A DNA stretch of 64,000 nt. Origin: Herpetosiphonaceae bacterium (GTDB taxonomy: Bacteria > Chloroflexota > Chloroflexia > Chloroflexales > Kallotenuaceae). Below are positions 9,100-16,915 of the stretch, piece after piece. The notes beneath the pieces were generated by a model. It did not search any database. It was not told where the DNA came from and worked only from the letters and a program-made list of their open reading frames with translations. Position 1 is the stretch's first letter. Each line of letters begins with the position of its first letter. Both the position numbers and the translations under genes were made by a program. The DNA lies in contig DASUTC010000090.1 of assembly GCA_036374795.1 (NCBI GenBank), forward strand, positions 1-64,000, in the 5' to 3' direction.

Positions 9100-10455
9100 A
9101 TGCCAGACGCAACCATCCAGGTCGGACGCGACACGAGCCAGCCCAGCGGCGACCAGCCCGACGGGGTGGTGCGCAGCTACGACGCGCAGCGTCGGCTGCT
9201 GCGCAGCACGATCTATCGCGATGGCCGGATCGACGGCTGGGATCTGCGCTTTGATCCTCCCGGCGAGCCGCTGTTTGCTCTTGCGCTGGACTTCCAGGCC
9301 GCGCTCGACGCGGGCGACATCAGGCGGCTACAGCCCGCATTTCGGCAGCACGGTCATGCGCTGGCCGACGATGCGCTGATCGTGGTGGATCTGGCCGACC
9401 GCGAGTGGCGGATCGTCCAGAACGAGCGGATGCTGAGCGTGCTGCGCGCCGACCACGGGCTCACGATCTATCCGGGCCGCGTCGCGTGGCGCGCGATCGT
9501 TGCCGATGGTCGGCTGATCGAAACGGCACACTACCGGGCGGGATGGCTCGATGGCGTCGTGACGAACTACGGCCCGCTCGGCCCCGCGCTGCTGCGCATC
9601 GATCTGTCTGTCTGCGCCGCGCTCGACGCCGGGGAGGTTGGCGCGCTGGCGCGGCTGCTGCCGCAGCACGGCCATCTGCTGGCCTCGGACGCGATCGTGA
9701 CCACGGTGCTGGAGGGTGATGAGTGGTTTATGGCGCAGGCCGGTCAGAGCTACACGATTCAACGCAGCGCGGATCAGCTCGTGCTGTTTCGCGGTCGCGT
9801 GATCAGCCAGAGCAGCTATCGGCGCGGGAAGCTGGACGGCACGACCGCGCTGTATGACGAGCAGGGCATGCTGGCGCAGCAGATCGGCTACCGCGACGGC
9901 CTGCTTCACGGCCCGATGACGCTCTATGCCGCTGGCGTGAAACAAACGCTGGTCACGTTTCAGCACGGCAAGAAGCACGGCCCGATGATCGCCTATGACA
10001 AGCAGGGCCGCCCCAGCATGATCAGCCACTACCACGAGGATGTGCTTGACGGCGAGCTGCGCCTCTACAAGGCGGGCAGCCTCCAGGCCGTCGCCACCTA
10101 TCGCGGCGGCGTCCAGCATGGGCCGACGATTGCCTATCATGCCAGTGGCCGGGAAAGTCTGGTGGAGGAGTATGCCGATGGCGTGCTCGACTCCGAGAGC
10201 GTGCTCTATAGCGAGACGGGCCAGGTGGTGAAAACAGCGCAGTACCGACAGGGCAAGCTCGAGGGAGCGGTGATCGAGTATTATCCTTCCGGCGCTGTTC
10301 GTACCCACGCGACCTACCACGACGATCAGCTGGACGGCATCGTCTATCTGTACGATGATCAGGGCCGCCTGAAAGAAAAGACCCACTATCGGAACGGCGA
10401 GCCGGTCGGCAAGCCCGAACGCCGCTCCTGGCGGCAGACACTCACGCAAAGGTAA
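9100..10455 (+). CDS. MORN-repeat (YwqK-like) protein of the T6SS locus
   Basis: 451 residues. From about residue 240 to 440 the protein is made of MORN-variant repeats with the pattern YxxGxLxGxxxxYxxxG, for example YRRGKLDGTTALYDEQG and YRDGLLHGPMTLY. The N-terminal half contains two diverged copies of another module: AALDAG, about ten residues, QHGHxLAxDA, then EW. Proteins of this type are often annotated as YwqK-family antitoxins or as T6SS accessory proteins. The position between the PAAR-like tip and tssK, in the same orientation with AGGAG before the ATG, suggests a cargo, adaptor or immunity role. None of these can be chosen from sequence. No signal peptide is seen. Confidence 0.7.
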   Translation: MPDATIQVGRDTSQPSGDQPDGVVRSYDAQRRLLRSTIYRDGRIDGWDLRFDPPGEPLFALALDFQAALDAGDIRRLQPAFRQHGHALADDALIVVDLADREWRIVQNERMLSVLRADHGLTIYPGRVAWRAIVADGRLIETAHYRAGWLDGVVTNYGPLGPALLRIDLSVCAALDAGEVGALARLLPQHGHLLASDAIVTTVLEGDEWFMAQAGQSYTIQRSADQLVLFRGRVISQSSYRRGKLDGTTALYDEQGMLAQQIGYRDGLLHGPMTLYAAGVKQTLVTFQHGKKHGPMIAYDKQGRPSMISHYHEDVLDGELRLYKAGSLQAVATYRGGVQHGPTIAYHASGRESLVEEYADGVLDSESVLYSETGQVVKTAQYRQGKLEGAVIEYYPSGAVRTHATYHDDQLDGIVYLYDDQGRLKEKTHYRNGEPVGKPERRSWRQTLTQR

Positions 10456-10462
10456 CGACCAT

Positions 10463-11884
10463 ATGGACGACAGCTCGCGTCGCAAGGTGATCTGGAGCGA
10501 GGGGCTGCTGATCGGGCCGCATCATTTCCAGCAGGCCGATCGCTATCACGAGCACACGCTCGATCTCCGGGTCCGCACGCTGGTCCCGTTTGGCTGGGGC
10601 GCGCTCGACCTCCAGATCGATCTGAGCACCTTAGAGCAGCGCAACGCCCTGCGGATCGAGCGGTTTCACGGCGTGCTGCCCTCCGGCGCGGTTGCGAGCA
10701 TTCCCGATGTGGATGACGTCCCCGCGACGCGGGTGATCCCGCCGGATCGGATACCGCTCTTCTCCGGGCATCTGGATGTGTATCTGGCGCTGCCGGTCGA
10801 TCGTCCGAATGGACAGAACTATCGCATGAGCGGCAGCGCGGCCAGCGCCGATACGCGCTACGTGCCGTCGTTCGTGAATCTGGTCGACGAGTGCAGCGGC
10901 GAGAATGAGCAGACGATCGTCACCGCCAAGCACCATTTCCGGCTGCTGCTCGGCGATGAGGACGATACGCAGCTCGAGCGGATCAAGATCGCGGAGCTGA
11001 TCCGGCTGCCCGATGGACGAGTCACGCTCAACCAGGAGTACGCGCCGCCGTGCCTGGTCGTTCAGGCATCGGCCACGCTCTCCGGGATGGTTCGGGAGCT
11101 TACGCGGCGGCTGAAGCTGATGATCCTCGCGGTCGCGGGCGCTCGGCAGCGCGGCGCTGGCGACACCGGCCTGGATCGGCTGGAGCTGGTATCGGTGCAG
11201 GCCAGCCTGAGCGGGGCGCTGGCAGTGCTCAATCACTTCAACCAGATTCGGCAGGTCCACCCGGAGGTGGTCTATCGGAGCCTGCTCCAGCTGGCCGGGC
11301 AGCTCCAGGTGCTACTGCCTGCGGCACAGATGCTCGATCTTCCCGCCTATGACCATGACGATCTGGTCGGCTGCTTCGGATCATTGATTCAGAGCATTGA
11401 GACGCTGCTGCATGCCGTGCCGACACCACCGCCGGGGCCGATGATCGCGATCGATCTGGAGCCTGCGCAGAGCGCGGCGGGCTATCCCGTGCTGCGCACC
11501 CGATCGCCGCTGGATGAGCGGCTGCTGGCGGCTGACTACGCGCTGTTTCTGGTCGTTGAGGTTTCCGGCGAGTATAGCGACCGCCTGCACTTCTTGAGCA
11601 AGCACCTGCCGGCAACCGTCACGATCGCCGCCTTCCATCAGATCGATCGGTATATTGAGCGGGCCTATGGCCTGCGCATCACCGCCGAGCAGCGACCGCC
11701 GGAAGCGCCGCTGCACGCGCATACCGTGTATTTTCAGCTCGAGCATACCGGCGCGGCCTGGGAGGGCATTCGAGCGGAGCGCTCGCTGGCGATTCAGATC
11801 CCGCGCGCCGTCTGGCAGGAGTTCAAACAGCTTGACGTAACGCTGATCGCGATTCACCGGCAGGCGCAGCAGCCAGCCGGCTAA
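10463..11884 (+). CDS. tssK: TssK T6SS baseplate-to-membrane connector
   Basis: 473 residues, normal for TssK. The start VIWSEGLLIGPHHFQQADRY is the classic TssK N-terminal signature, and the middle has the expected IKIAELIRL and PLLQ-like segments. TssK trimers link the TssFG wedge to the cytoplasmic parts of TssL and TssM. Here it lies directly upstream of tssL and the reduced tssM, so the docking side of the membrane complex appears to be kept. AAAGG precedes the ATG. Confidence 0.95.
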   Translation: MDDSSRRKVIWSEGLLIGPHHFQQADRYHEHTLDLRVRTLVPFGWGALDLQIDLSTLEQRNALRIERFHGVLPSGAVASIPDVDDVPATRVIPPDRIPLFSGHLDVYLALPVDRPNGQNYRMSGSAASADTRYVPSFVNLVDECSGENEQTIVTAKHHFRLLLGDEDDTQLERIKIAELIRLPDGRVTLNQEYAPPCLVVQASATLSGMVRELTRRLKLMILAVAGARQRGAGDTGLDRLELVSVQASLSGALAVLNHFNQIRQVHPEVVYRSLLQLAGQLQVLLPAAQMLDLPAYDHDDLVGCFGSLIQSIETLLHAVPTPPPGPMIAIDLEPAQSAAGYPVLRTRSPLDERLLAADYALFLVVEVSGEYSDRLHFLSKHLPATVTIAAFHQIDRYIERAYGLRITAEQRPPEAPLHAHTVYFQLEHTGAAWEGIRAERSLAIQIPRAVWQEFKQLDVTLIAIHRQAQQPAG

Positions 11885-11937
11885 GCAACGCTGTGCCACG
11901 GTCGCTCTCCGGGAGCGCGGGACGCACTAGGAGTCGT

Positions 11938-12684
11938 ATGTCCAACGTAGTGTATGCGCCGCCATCACTGGCTGCGACGCAGGGCCAGGAGCATCCGCAC
12001 GCCGCGACACAGGGCGCTCATCAGGAGGTGAGCGCCGCCCATCGCGTCGGCGCGCAGCCCGCGCCGCGCCTGGCCCAGCTCTGCGACCCAATGCTGAGCC
12101 TGATCCTCTCGCTCCAGAATCCTGAGCGTCTGGACAATGTTCCAGCGCTGTACGCCCAGCTTCAATCGCAGCACGCCGCGCTCTGCCACCAGGCGGCGCT
12201 GGCAGGCATCGACGAGCGCGACCTGCACCTGGCGACCTTTGCGCTGGTGGCGTTCGCCGACGAGACGATCGCCGAGTCCGCCTGGATCGATCGGGCGCAG
12301 TGGCCGTTTCTTCAGTACGAGTACTTCACCACGCGGCGCGCCGGAGAGCAGTTTTTTGAGCAGCTTCAGCAGATCCAGGGAAAGAAATACGATTACGCGA
12401 TCTGGAAGGACGCATCCAGGGCCGAGCTGCTCGAAGTCTACTATCTGTGTCTGCTGCTGGGCTTTCGGGGAGCGTGGGCGTTCGATCCGCCGCTGCGGGT
12501 GCAGCATGAGCTCGAGCAGATCCAGCGCCATGTGCGCGCCCGTCCTGCTGGACGGCTCGCACCGAATGTCGGGCCGCGCTCGTACCGCAACCGGGCGCAC
12601 GGCTCGGCGCACGGCTGGATGTGGCTGGCGATCCTGATCCAGATGGCGCTGATCGCCGGTCTGGTTATGATTCACGTGAAATAA
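11938..12684 (+). CDS. tssL: TssL (DotU-like) T6SS inner-membrane protein
   Basis: The ATG at 11938 is chosen because AGGAG lies 4 bases upstream; an in-frame GTG at 11893 has no such site. The 248-residue protein has the DotU helical core: FALVAFADETIAESAW, then WPFLQYEYF, GEQFFEQLQQI, and LEVYYLCLLLGFRGAW. A single C-terminal membrane helix (about the last 22 residues, WMWLAILIQMALIAGLVMI) anchors it with only a few residues outside. There is no C-terminal OmpA-like peptidoglycan-binding domain. TssL normally pairs with TssM, which starts 9 bases downstream. Confidence 0.92.
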   Translation: MSNVVYAPPSLAATQGQEHPHAATQGAHQEVSAAHRVGAQPAPRLAQLCDPMLSLILSLQNPERLDNVPALYAQLQSQHAALCHQAALAGIDERDLHLATFALVAFADETIAESAWIDRAQWPFLQYEYFTTRRAGEQFFEQLQQIQGKKYDYAIWKDASRAELLEVYYLCLLLGFRGAWAFDPPLRVQHELEQIQRHVRARPAGRLAPNVGPRSYRNRAHGSAHGWMWLAILIQMALIAGLVMIHVK

Positions 12685-12693
12685 AGGGAAGCC

Positions 12694-13683
12694 ATGAACC
12701 GAGAAGGTCTGCGCGATGACATGATCAATCTGGCGTTCTTCTGGCCGTCGATCCTTGGAGCCTGGATCATCGCCTGGCTGCGTTTTCGCAACGCCGATCA
12801 GGTCACGCCGCCGATTGTGCCGTCCCGCATCATGGCGCTCTGGATCGTGCTGGCGGTGATCCTGGGTCTGCTGAGCGTCTGCGTGCTCTGGCTGATCGTC
12901 AAGCGGGCGCGGATCGGTCGGCTGGACCCGCTGCCGTGGTATCTGGTGGTCGGGCCGCGCGGATCAGGCAAGACGGTGCTGCTCACGCAGGCGGGCGTGC
13001 GGCAGGTGGCCGCCTGGAACGATGACTCGTTTGTCGCGCACCACAGCATTATTCTCGATCAGGTGGGCGGCTATATCCTGGATGAGATCCAGCAGGCGGA
13101 CCCGAATACGCGCCGCGAATATCTGGCCGACGTGGAGGCGTTTCTGCGCGGCAAGTCGCTCAAGGGGATCATCGCCACGATCGAGGTCGACGCGGCGCTC
13201 GACGCGGCGGGCAGCGCCGCCCAGGCCCAGACGCTGCGGACGCACCTTGCCGAGATCACCCACCGCTTCGGCGTTCACCTGCCGGTCTATCTCGTGATCA
13301 CCCGCTGCGATCACCTGCCGGGCTTTCTGCCGTTCTTTCAGCACCTACCGCCCACCGATCGGGCCAACGCCTGGGGCGCGACCCTTTCGGGACAGCAGCG
13401 CGATGCGCTCACCGCGTTCGACCAGGAGTGCGCGCTGCTGCAGCGGGCGCTCGCCGATCGGCGGCTGGCGTTTCTCGATGCCCCGCATCCGGCGACCAAT
13501 CGGGCGATCTATCAGTTTCCGGCAGAGTTTGCCCTGCTCTGCGAGCGCCTGCGGAGTGCTGTTGAGACGATCTTCACCGGCTCCTCGCCGCAGGAGCGCC
13601 TGCTCTTCCGTGGCTTTTACTTTACCGGCGCGTCGCCTGCTGAGCGAGCGCTCGACGATCGCAGCGCGCGCGGGGGCGTATGA
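12694..13683 (+). CDS. tssM: TssM (IcmF-like), N-terminal membrane and GTPase part only
   Basis: 329 residues, against about 1100-1250 for a usual TssM. Two membrane helices lie at about 11-32 and 47-70. The cytoplasmic NTPase domain follows: Walker A GPRGSGKT at 87-94, a switch-like LDQVGGY near 128, and VITRCDHLPGF (family pattern TKCDLLxGF). The ending RGFYFTGASP is the normal end of the TssM GTPase domain. The frame then stops at TGA 13681-13683, overlapping the ATG of the next gene. All domains after the GTPase are absent from this ORF; part of them is in the next gene. The large domain that normally spans the periplasm and meets TssJ is not found in either. The reading frame looks intact, so this is probably a real short form rather than decay. 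Confidence 0.9.
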   Translation: MNREGLRDDMINLAFFWPSILGAWIIAWLRFRNADQVTPPIVPSRIMALWIVLAVILGLLSVCVLWLIVKRARIGRLDPLPWYLVVGPRGSGKTVLLTQAGVRQVAAWNDDSFVAHHSIILDQVGGYILDEIQQADPNTRREYLADVEAFLRGKSLKGIIATIEVDAALDAAGSAAQAQTLRTHLAEITHRFGVHLPVYLVITRCDHLPGFLPFFQHLPPTDRANAWGATLSGQQRDALTAFDQECALLQRALADRRLAFLDAPHPATNRAIYQFPAEFALLCERLRSAVETIFTGSSPQERLLFRGFYFTGASPAERALDDRSARGGV

Positions 13684-14243
13684 AGAGGTTTGACATGAGC
13701 AGCGCTGCGCGTCCAGCAGAATCGCACAGCCCGGCGAGCTATTTTAGCCACGGCCTGCTGTCAAAGATTATTCCCAGCGACCGGCACCTGGCCCGACCGA
13801 CCGATCAGGTATTGCGGCGGCGCTGGCTCAATCGAATGATCCTGGCGGAGCTTGGCTTTGTCGTCGGGGTGGTCCTGCTTCAGTTTTTCCCGGTGATCGA
13901 AACGTCGGCGACGACCCAGCCCGCGCCAACGGCGACGGTCGCCGCTGCCACCGTGACGGCGATTGCCAGCCCCGTCGCAACCGAGTCCGCGATGATCGTC
14001 GCTCCGACCGCCAGCGCCGAGCCGACGACGCTTACACCAGCGCAGCCTTCAGCCCCGGTCCCGGTTGCGCTGCCGGATACCGGGAGCGCCGCCGCGCTGG
14101 ATACCGGCTTCTACGCCGCTCCACTGCTCTGCCTTGGAGTCGGGCTTGTCGTGTGGCTGCTGGCCGGTACGCGATCGGCGCATGATTCGTCTGATGCGTC
14201 GCTGCCCGCTAACCTTCGGCGCGATGACGAAGGATTCGTCTGA
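13680..14243 (+). CDS. second TssM-derived piece: post-GTPase motif, membrane helix, Thr/Pro/Ala linker, LPDTG and a second helix
   Basis: 187 residues, starting in an ATGA overlap with the stop of the GTPase ORF. An alternative start at 13695 has a better ribosome binding site (AAGAGG). Residues 20-40 (SYFSHGLLSKIIPSDRHLARP) resemble the TssM motif after the GTPase domain (SYFLxxLFxxVIFPExxLA), and an Arg-rich stretch then leads into a membrane helix at about 51-72. This is where normal TssM crosses the membrane for the last time before its periplasmic domain. Here a low-complexity Ala/Thr/Pro segment (75-130) follows, then LPDTG (131-135), a helix (143-162) and a 25-residue polar tail. LPDTG plus helix resembles a sortase signal, but the long tail is atypical. 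I infer a split TssM whose outer domain was replaced. Confidence 0.75.
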   Translation: MKRFDMSSAARPAESHSPASYFSHGLLSKIIPSDRHLARPTDQVLRRRWLNRMILAELGFVVGVVLLQFFPVIETSATTQPAPTATVAAATVTAIASPVATESAMIVAPTASAEPTTLTPAQPSAPVPVALPDTGSAAALDTGFYAAPLLCLGVGLVVWLLAGTRSAHDSSDASLPANLRRDDEGFV

Positions 14244-15478
14244 TGCGCACATCCTTCCAGCCCCAGTGGCTGCTGCTGCTGCTGCTGCCGGTGCTCCTGA
14301 TGACGGCCTCGCTGATCAACCAGCAGCCGGGTGTGGTGCCGCGTGTGCCGACCGCGACGCCGACGAATACCGCCACGCCCACCAATACCGCCACGCCCAC
14401 CAATACCGCGACGCCCACCAATACCGCGACGCCCACCAATACGCCGACGGCGACTATCACGCCGACCGCCACGCTGACGCCGACCGCCACGCTCGTTCCC
14501 ACGGCGACGCTCGTTCCCACGGCGACCGCAACGCCGACCGCCACGCCGCGTCCGGCGGACGTGCTGAGCGGTCAGCAGCACTGGGGCGGGGCGAATCGGC
14601 GCCTGGTGCTGAGCCGCGATCTGATCGTGGCCGCCGACTCGTCACTGACGATCGATCCCGGCGTTGAGATCCGCTTTGGGCCAGGTGTTCGGCTGACGGT
14701 TCTCGGCAAGCTCTTCGCCCAGGGCAGCCAGGCAGCGCCGATTCGGATGATCGGCAGCGCTGAAGGCTGGGAGGGCGTGATGGGCTTGAGCGGCAGCATG
14801 ATCGTGCTGGATCATGTGCAGATGCGGCAGGCCGGCAGCGCAGGCGTCGCGCTGAGCAGCATGGATGGTACGCTGATCGTCCGCAGCGCGTCGGTGCAGC
14901 AGAGCGCGGGCGGGATCGTCGCGCGGGGCAGCCAGATTGAGCTGCGCAGCACCACGATCAGCGCCAATACGATCGCCGGCCCTGCCGTCAACATTCAGGC
15001 GGTGCGGCACGCGACGACCGTGCTCGTCGGCAATACGATCGGTGGGAATGAGACGCCTGCGGGTGCGCCACAACTGCTGGTCGACGTCTCCGGCGCGTCC
15101 GGGCAGCTGACCGTGGAGGGCAATAGCGTGCTTGCCAGCAGCGCGGGCGCGGGATTCGTGCTCACTACGGACCTGCCGATCCAGGGGATCATCCGCTGCA
15201 ACAGCTTTCGCAACGGCACCATCGGCCTCCAGATCGGAACGCAGCGCGATGACCCGGATGGCTTTCGCCTGCTGATCGATCAGAACTCGTTCACCGGGCA
15301 GCTTCGCTATGGCGCGACCGGGCCGCTCGCGTTCAATCTCACAAACAACTGGTGGGAGGCTGCGTCCGGTCCCACGGCTGCCGGACGCAATCCCGGCGGC
15401 GGCGGCGTGCCGGTCGGCATCAATCTGTTGTTCGAGCCCTGGCTTGCGGCGCGTCCAGGCTGTGCTCCCGGCGGCTAG
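14243..15478 (+). CDS. membrane-anchored or secreted right-handed beta-helix protein, last gene of the T6SS operon
   Basis: 411 residues. A hydrophobic N-terminal segment (about 9-25) acts as signal or anchor. Residues 37-103 are Thr/Pro-rich, with five perfect TATPTN units. From about 110 to 400 the protein has short beta-strand repeats of the pectate-lyase-like parallel beta-helix kind: LTIDPGVEIRFGPGVRLTV, then a VLGKL step, and a final NNWWEAASGP that is common in such helices. No catalytic signature is evident. Its ATG overlaps the stop of the preceding TssM-like gene by one base, so it is translationally coupled to the T6SS. It may serve as an outer scaffold in place of the missing TssM/TssJ periplasmic part; that role is a hypothesis. 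Confidence 0.75.
   Translation: MRTSFQPQWLLLLLLPVLLMTASLINQQPGVVPRVPTATPTNTATPTNTATPTNTATPTNTATPTNTPTATITPTATLTPTATLVPTATLVPTATATPTATPRPADVLSGQQHWGGANRRLVLSRDLIVAADSSLTIDPGVEIRFGPGVRLTVLGKLFAQGSQAAPIRMIGSAEGWEGVMGLSGSMIVLDHVQMRQAGSAGVALSSMDGTLIVRSASVQQSAGGIVARGSQIELRSTTISANTIAGPAVNIQAVRHATTVLVGNTIGGNETPAGAPQLLVDVSGASGQLTVEGNSVLASSAGAGFVLTTDLPIQGIIRCNSFRNGTIGLQIGTQRDDPDGFRLLIDQNSFTGQLRYGATGPLAFNLTNNWWEAASGPTAAGRNPGGGGVPVGINLLFEPWLAARPGCAPGG
14351..14440 (+). repeat. five in-frame 18-bp tandem repeats encoding TATPTN
   Basis: Codons 37-66 of the beta-helix gene repeat an 18-bp unit five times (TATPTN in protein). Copies differ only at a few third positions. The unit extends the extracytoplasmic linker, and slippage could change its length. 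Confidence 0.9.
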
Positions 15479-15567
15479 GGCTGACCTACCATGCCGCTGG
15501 CTCGGCGATCGTCCCGCCCCGCGCAGGCGATCGGGCGTGCTCTGCCCGGCACCCTGCTCGACAGGAG

Positions 15568-16434
15568 CTAGGCGTGCTCAGCAGTGGGGGTAGGTCCGGC
15601 GTGTGCGGGCGGGGTCGCCTTCCTGGCGACGTAGGCGTAGAAGTTGCTGGCACCAAAGAACTGTCCCACGTCTGAATCATGCGCCAGGCGGCCGGCCCAG
15701 GCATCGGCCTGCGCCTCGGTCATCGTGCCCGACCTGGGCACCAGTCGGCGGTAGGCCTCGATGCCTGAAGCCCAAAAATCCGCCTGTCCCACCTCCGCCA
15801 GGACGTAGGGAAAACAGGCGATGATCGTCAGCCCGGCCCGGCGCAACAATCGCGGCATCTGCCGCATCACGCGGGGATTGGCGACCAGCGCCGTGATGAG
15901 CGCTTCATCATCGGCGCGGCCTTGCACGAGATCTTCCTGGTCGAAGGTCAAGGAGGCATAGTCTCCATCAAAGATGCCCACCATACCTCCGGGCCTGACC
16001 AGCCGGGCCGCCTCCTGGACCACCGCGCCGGGATCGGTCACGTGACTCAGCAGGGTGTGCGCCACCACCGCGTCGAACTGGGCGTCTGGCAGATCCAGGT
16101 GATGCGTATCTCCGACCTGAAACGTGACTCGGCTCGCGACTCCCGCCTCGGCGGCGAGGCGGGTCGCCGCGTCCAGCAGATACGCGCTGAGATCGATGCC
16201 GACAATCGTGCCGACGAAGCGGGCGCGCAGGGCGATCGTGCGCGCCGCGAGGCCGGTGCCACAGCCCAGATCCAGCACGGTGCGCGCCGAGTCAATCGCC
16301 ATCGCCTCCAGATACTCCTGTAACATCGTGCTGAAGAACGGATGCCGTCCGCGAGCTTCCAGCCGCGTCACCATCACGTCGAGCATCTGCTGATCGAGGT
16401 GGTCGGTCATGCTAAAGATATCCTGGGGCGGCAT
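15568..16434 (-). CDS. SAM-dependent class I methyltransferase (UbiE-like)
   Basis: The start at 16434 (MPPQDIF) is chosen because GGGAGG lies 6 bases upstream on the minus strand; the frame is open further upstream but lacks a site. The 288-residue protein has motif I VLDLGCGTGLAARTIAL, then VGIDLSAYLLDAA, a post-I DLPDAQFDAVVAHTLLSHV and LVRPGGMVGIFDGDY. These are the SAM-binding features of the Methyltransf_11/25 group. The substrate cannot be read from the sequence. It ends 90 bases from the end of the T6SS operon and converges with it; no function in secretion is implied. Confidence 0.85.
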   Translation of the reverse strand: MPPQDIFSMTDHLDQQMLDVMVTRLEARGRHPFFSTMLQEYLEAMAIDSARTVLDLGCGTGLAARTIALRARFVGTIVGIDLSAYLLDAATRLAAEAGVASRVTFQVGDTHHLDLPDAQFDAVVAHTLLSHVTDPGAVVQEAARLVRPGGMVGIFDGDYASLTFDQEDLVQGRADDEALITALVANPRVMRQMPRLLRRAGLTIIACFPYVLAEVGQADFWASGIEAYRRLVPRSGTMTEAQADAWAGRLAHDSDVGQFFGASNFYAYVARKATPPAHAGPTPTAEHA

Positions 16435-16691
16435 ACGCAGCCTCCCTTGCCTGATCCTGGGAGCCTCAGGACAGCCACACCGCTGTCGTCGTCGGCGCGC
16501 TGGATTGCCCAGGCTCCGGCTGATGCGCATCATGCGCCACTGGCTTCACAGGTATGGCGCGGATACGATGCTGGACCCGTCGAGGCCGCAGCGGGAATCC
16601 TCTCGTCCAGCGTAGCACAGCGGTCTATCAACGACCTTGCAAACGGCGGCGAGCGCGCACTGTGCCTGTCGATTTCCCCGACCTCTGGGGT

Positions 16692-16883
16692 GTCTGCCTC
16701 GGCGCGATCCGGCTCAAAGAATCAGTGTCTCGTGTCGCCGTAGCGATAGCACGTCACCGGGCGGCCAGCACGCTTGAGCGATTCCTTCAGCTCGGCGACC
16801 TGAGATAGCGGCTCAAACTCATCGTTCGCGGCAAAATGACCGAGGCAGGCCGCGCGTGGCACGGATGTGGCCGGGATCGGCGG
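16692..16883 (-). pseudogene. remnant of a dienelactone-hydrolase-family gene
   Basis: On the minus strand a short frame reads SVPRAACLGHFAANDEFEPL, then ELKESLKRAGRPVTCYRYG and TRH, a TGA stop at 16722-16724, then FFEPDRAEAD in the same frame. Dienelactone hydrolases have a matching C-terminal order (LGLFGxxDEFVP, ELExxLKxAGxxV, GHWFFEPDR), with Trp where the stop lies here; TGG to TGA would explain it. The N-terminal and core parts are missing. The rest of 16435-16915 holds nothing I recognise. Confidence 0.6.
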
Positions 16884-16915
16884 CACAGCAACGCTGCATG
16901 TCGGCGGGTTAAGCT

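Noticed and set aside
14351-14440. CRISPR-like array suggested by regular 18-bp repeats
   Set aside because: The units are contiguous with no spacers and code for an in-frame TATPTN linker.
141-15478. extracellular contractile injection (eCIS/phage-tail-like) particle instead of a T6SS
   Set aside because: TssK, TssL and a TssM GTPase are present, which are specific to membrane-docked T6SS and absent from eCIS.
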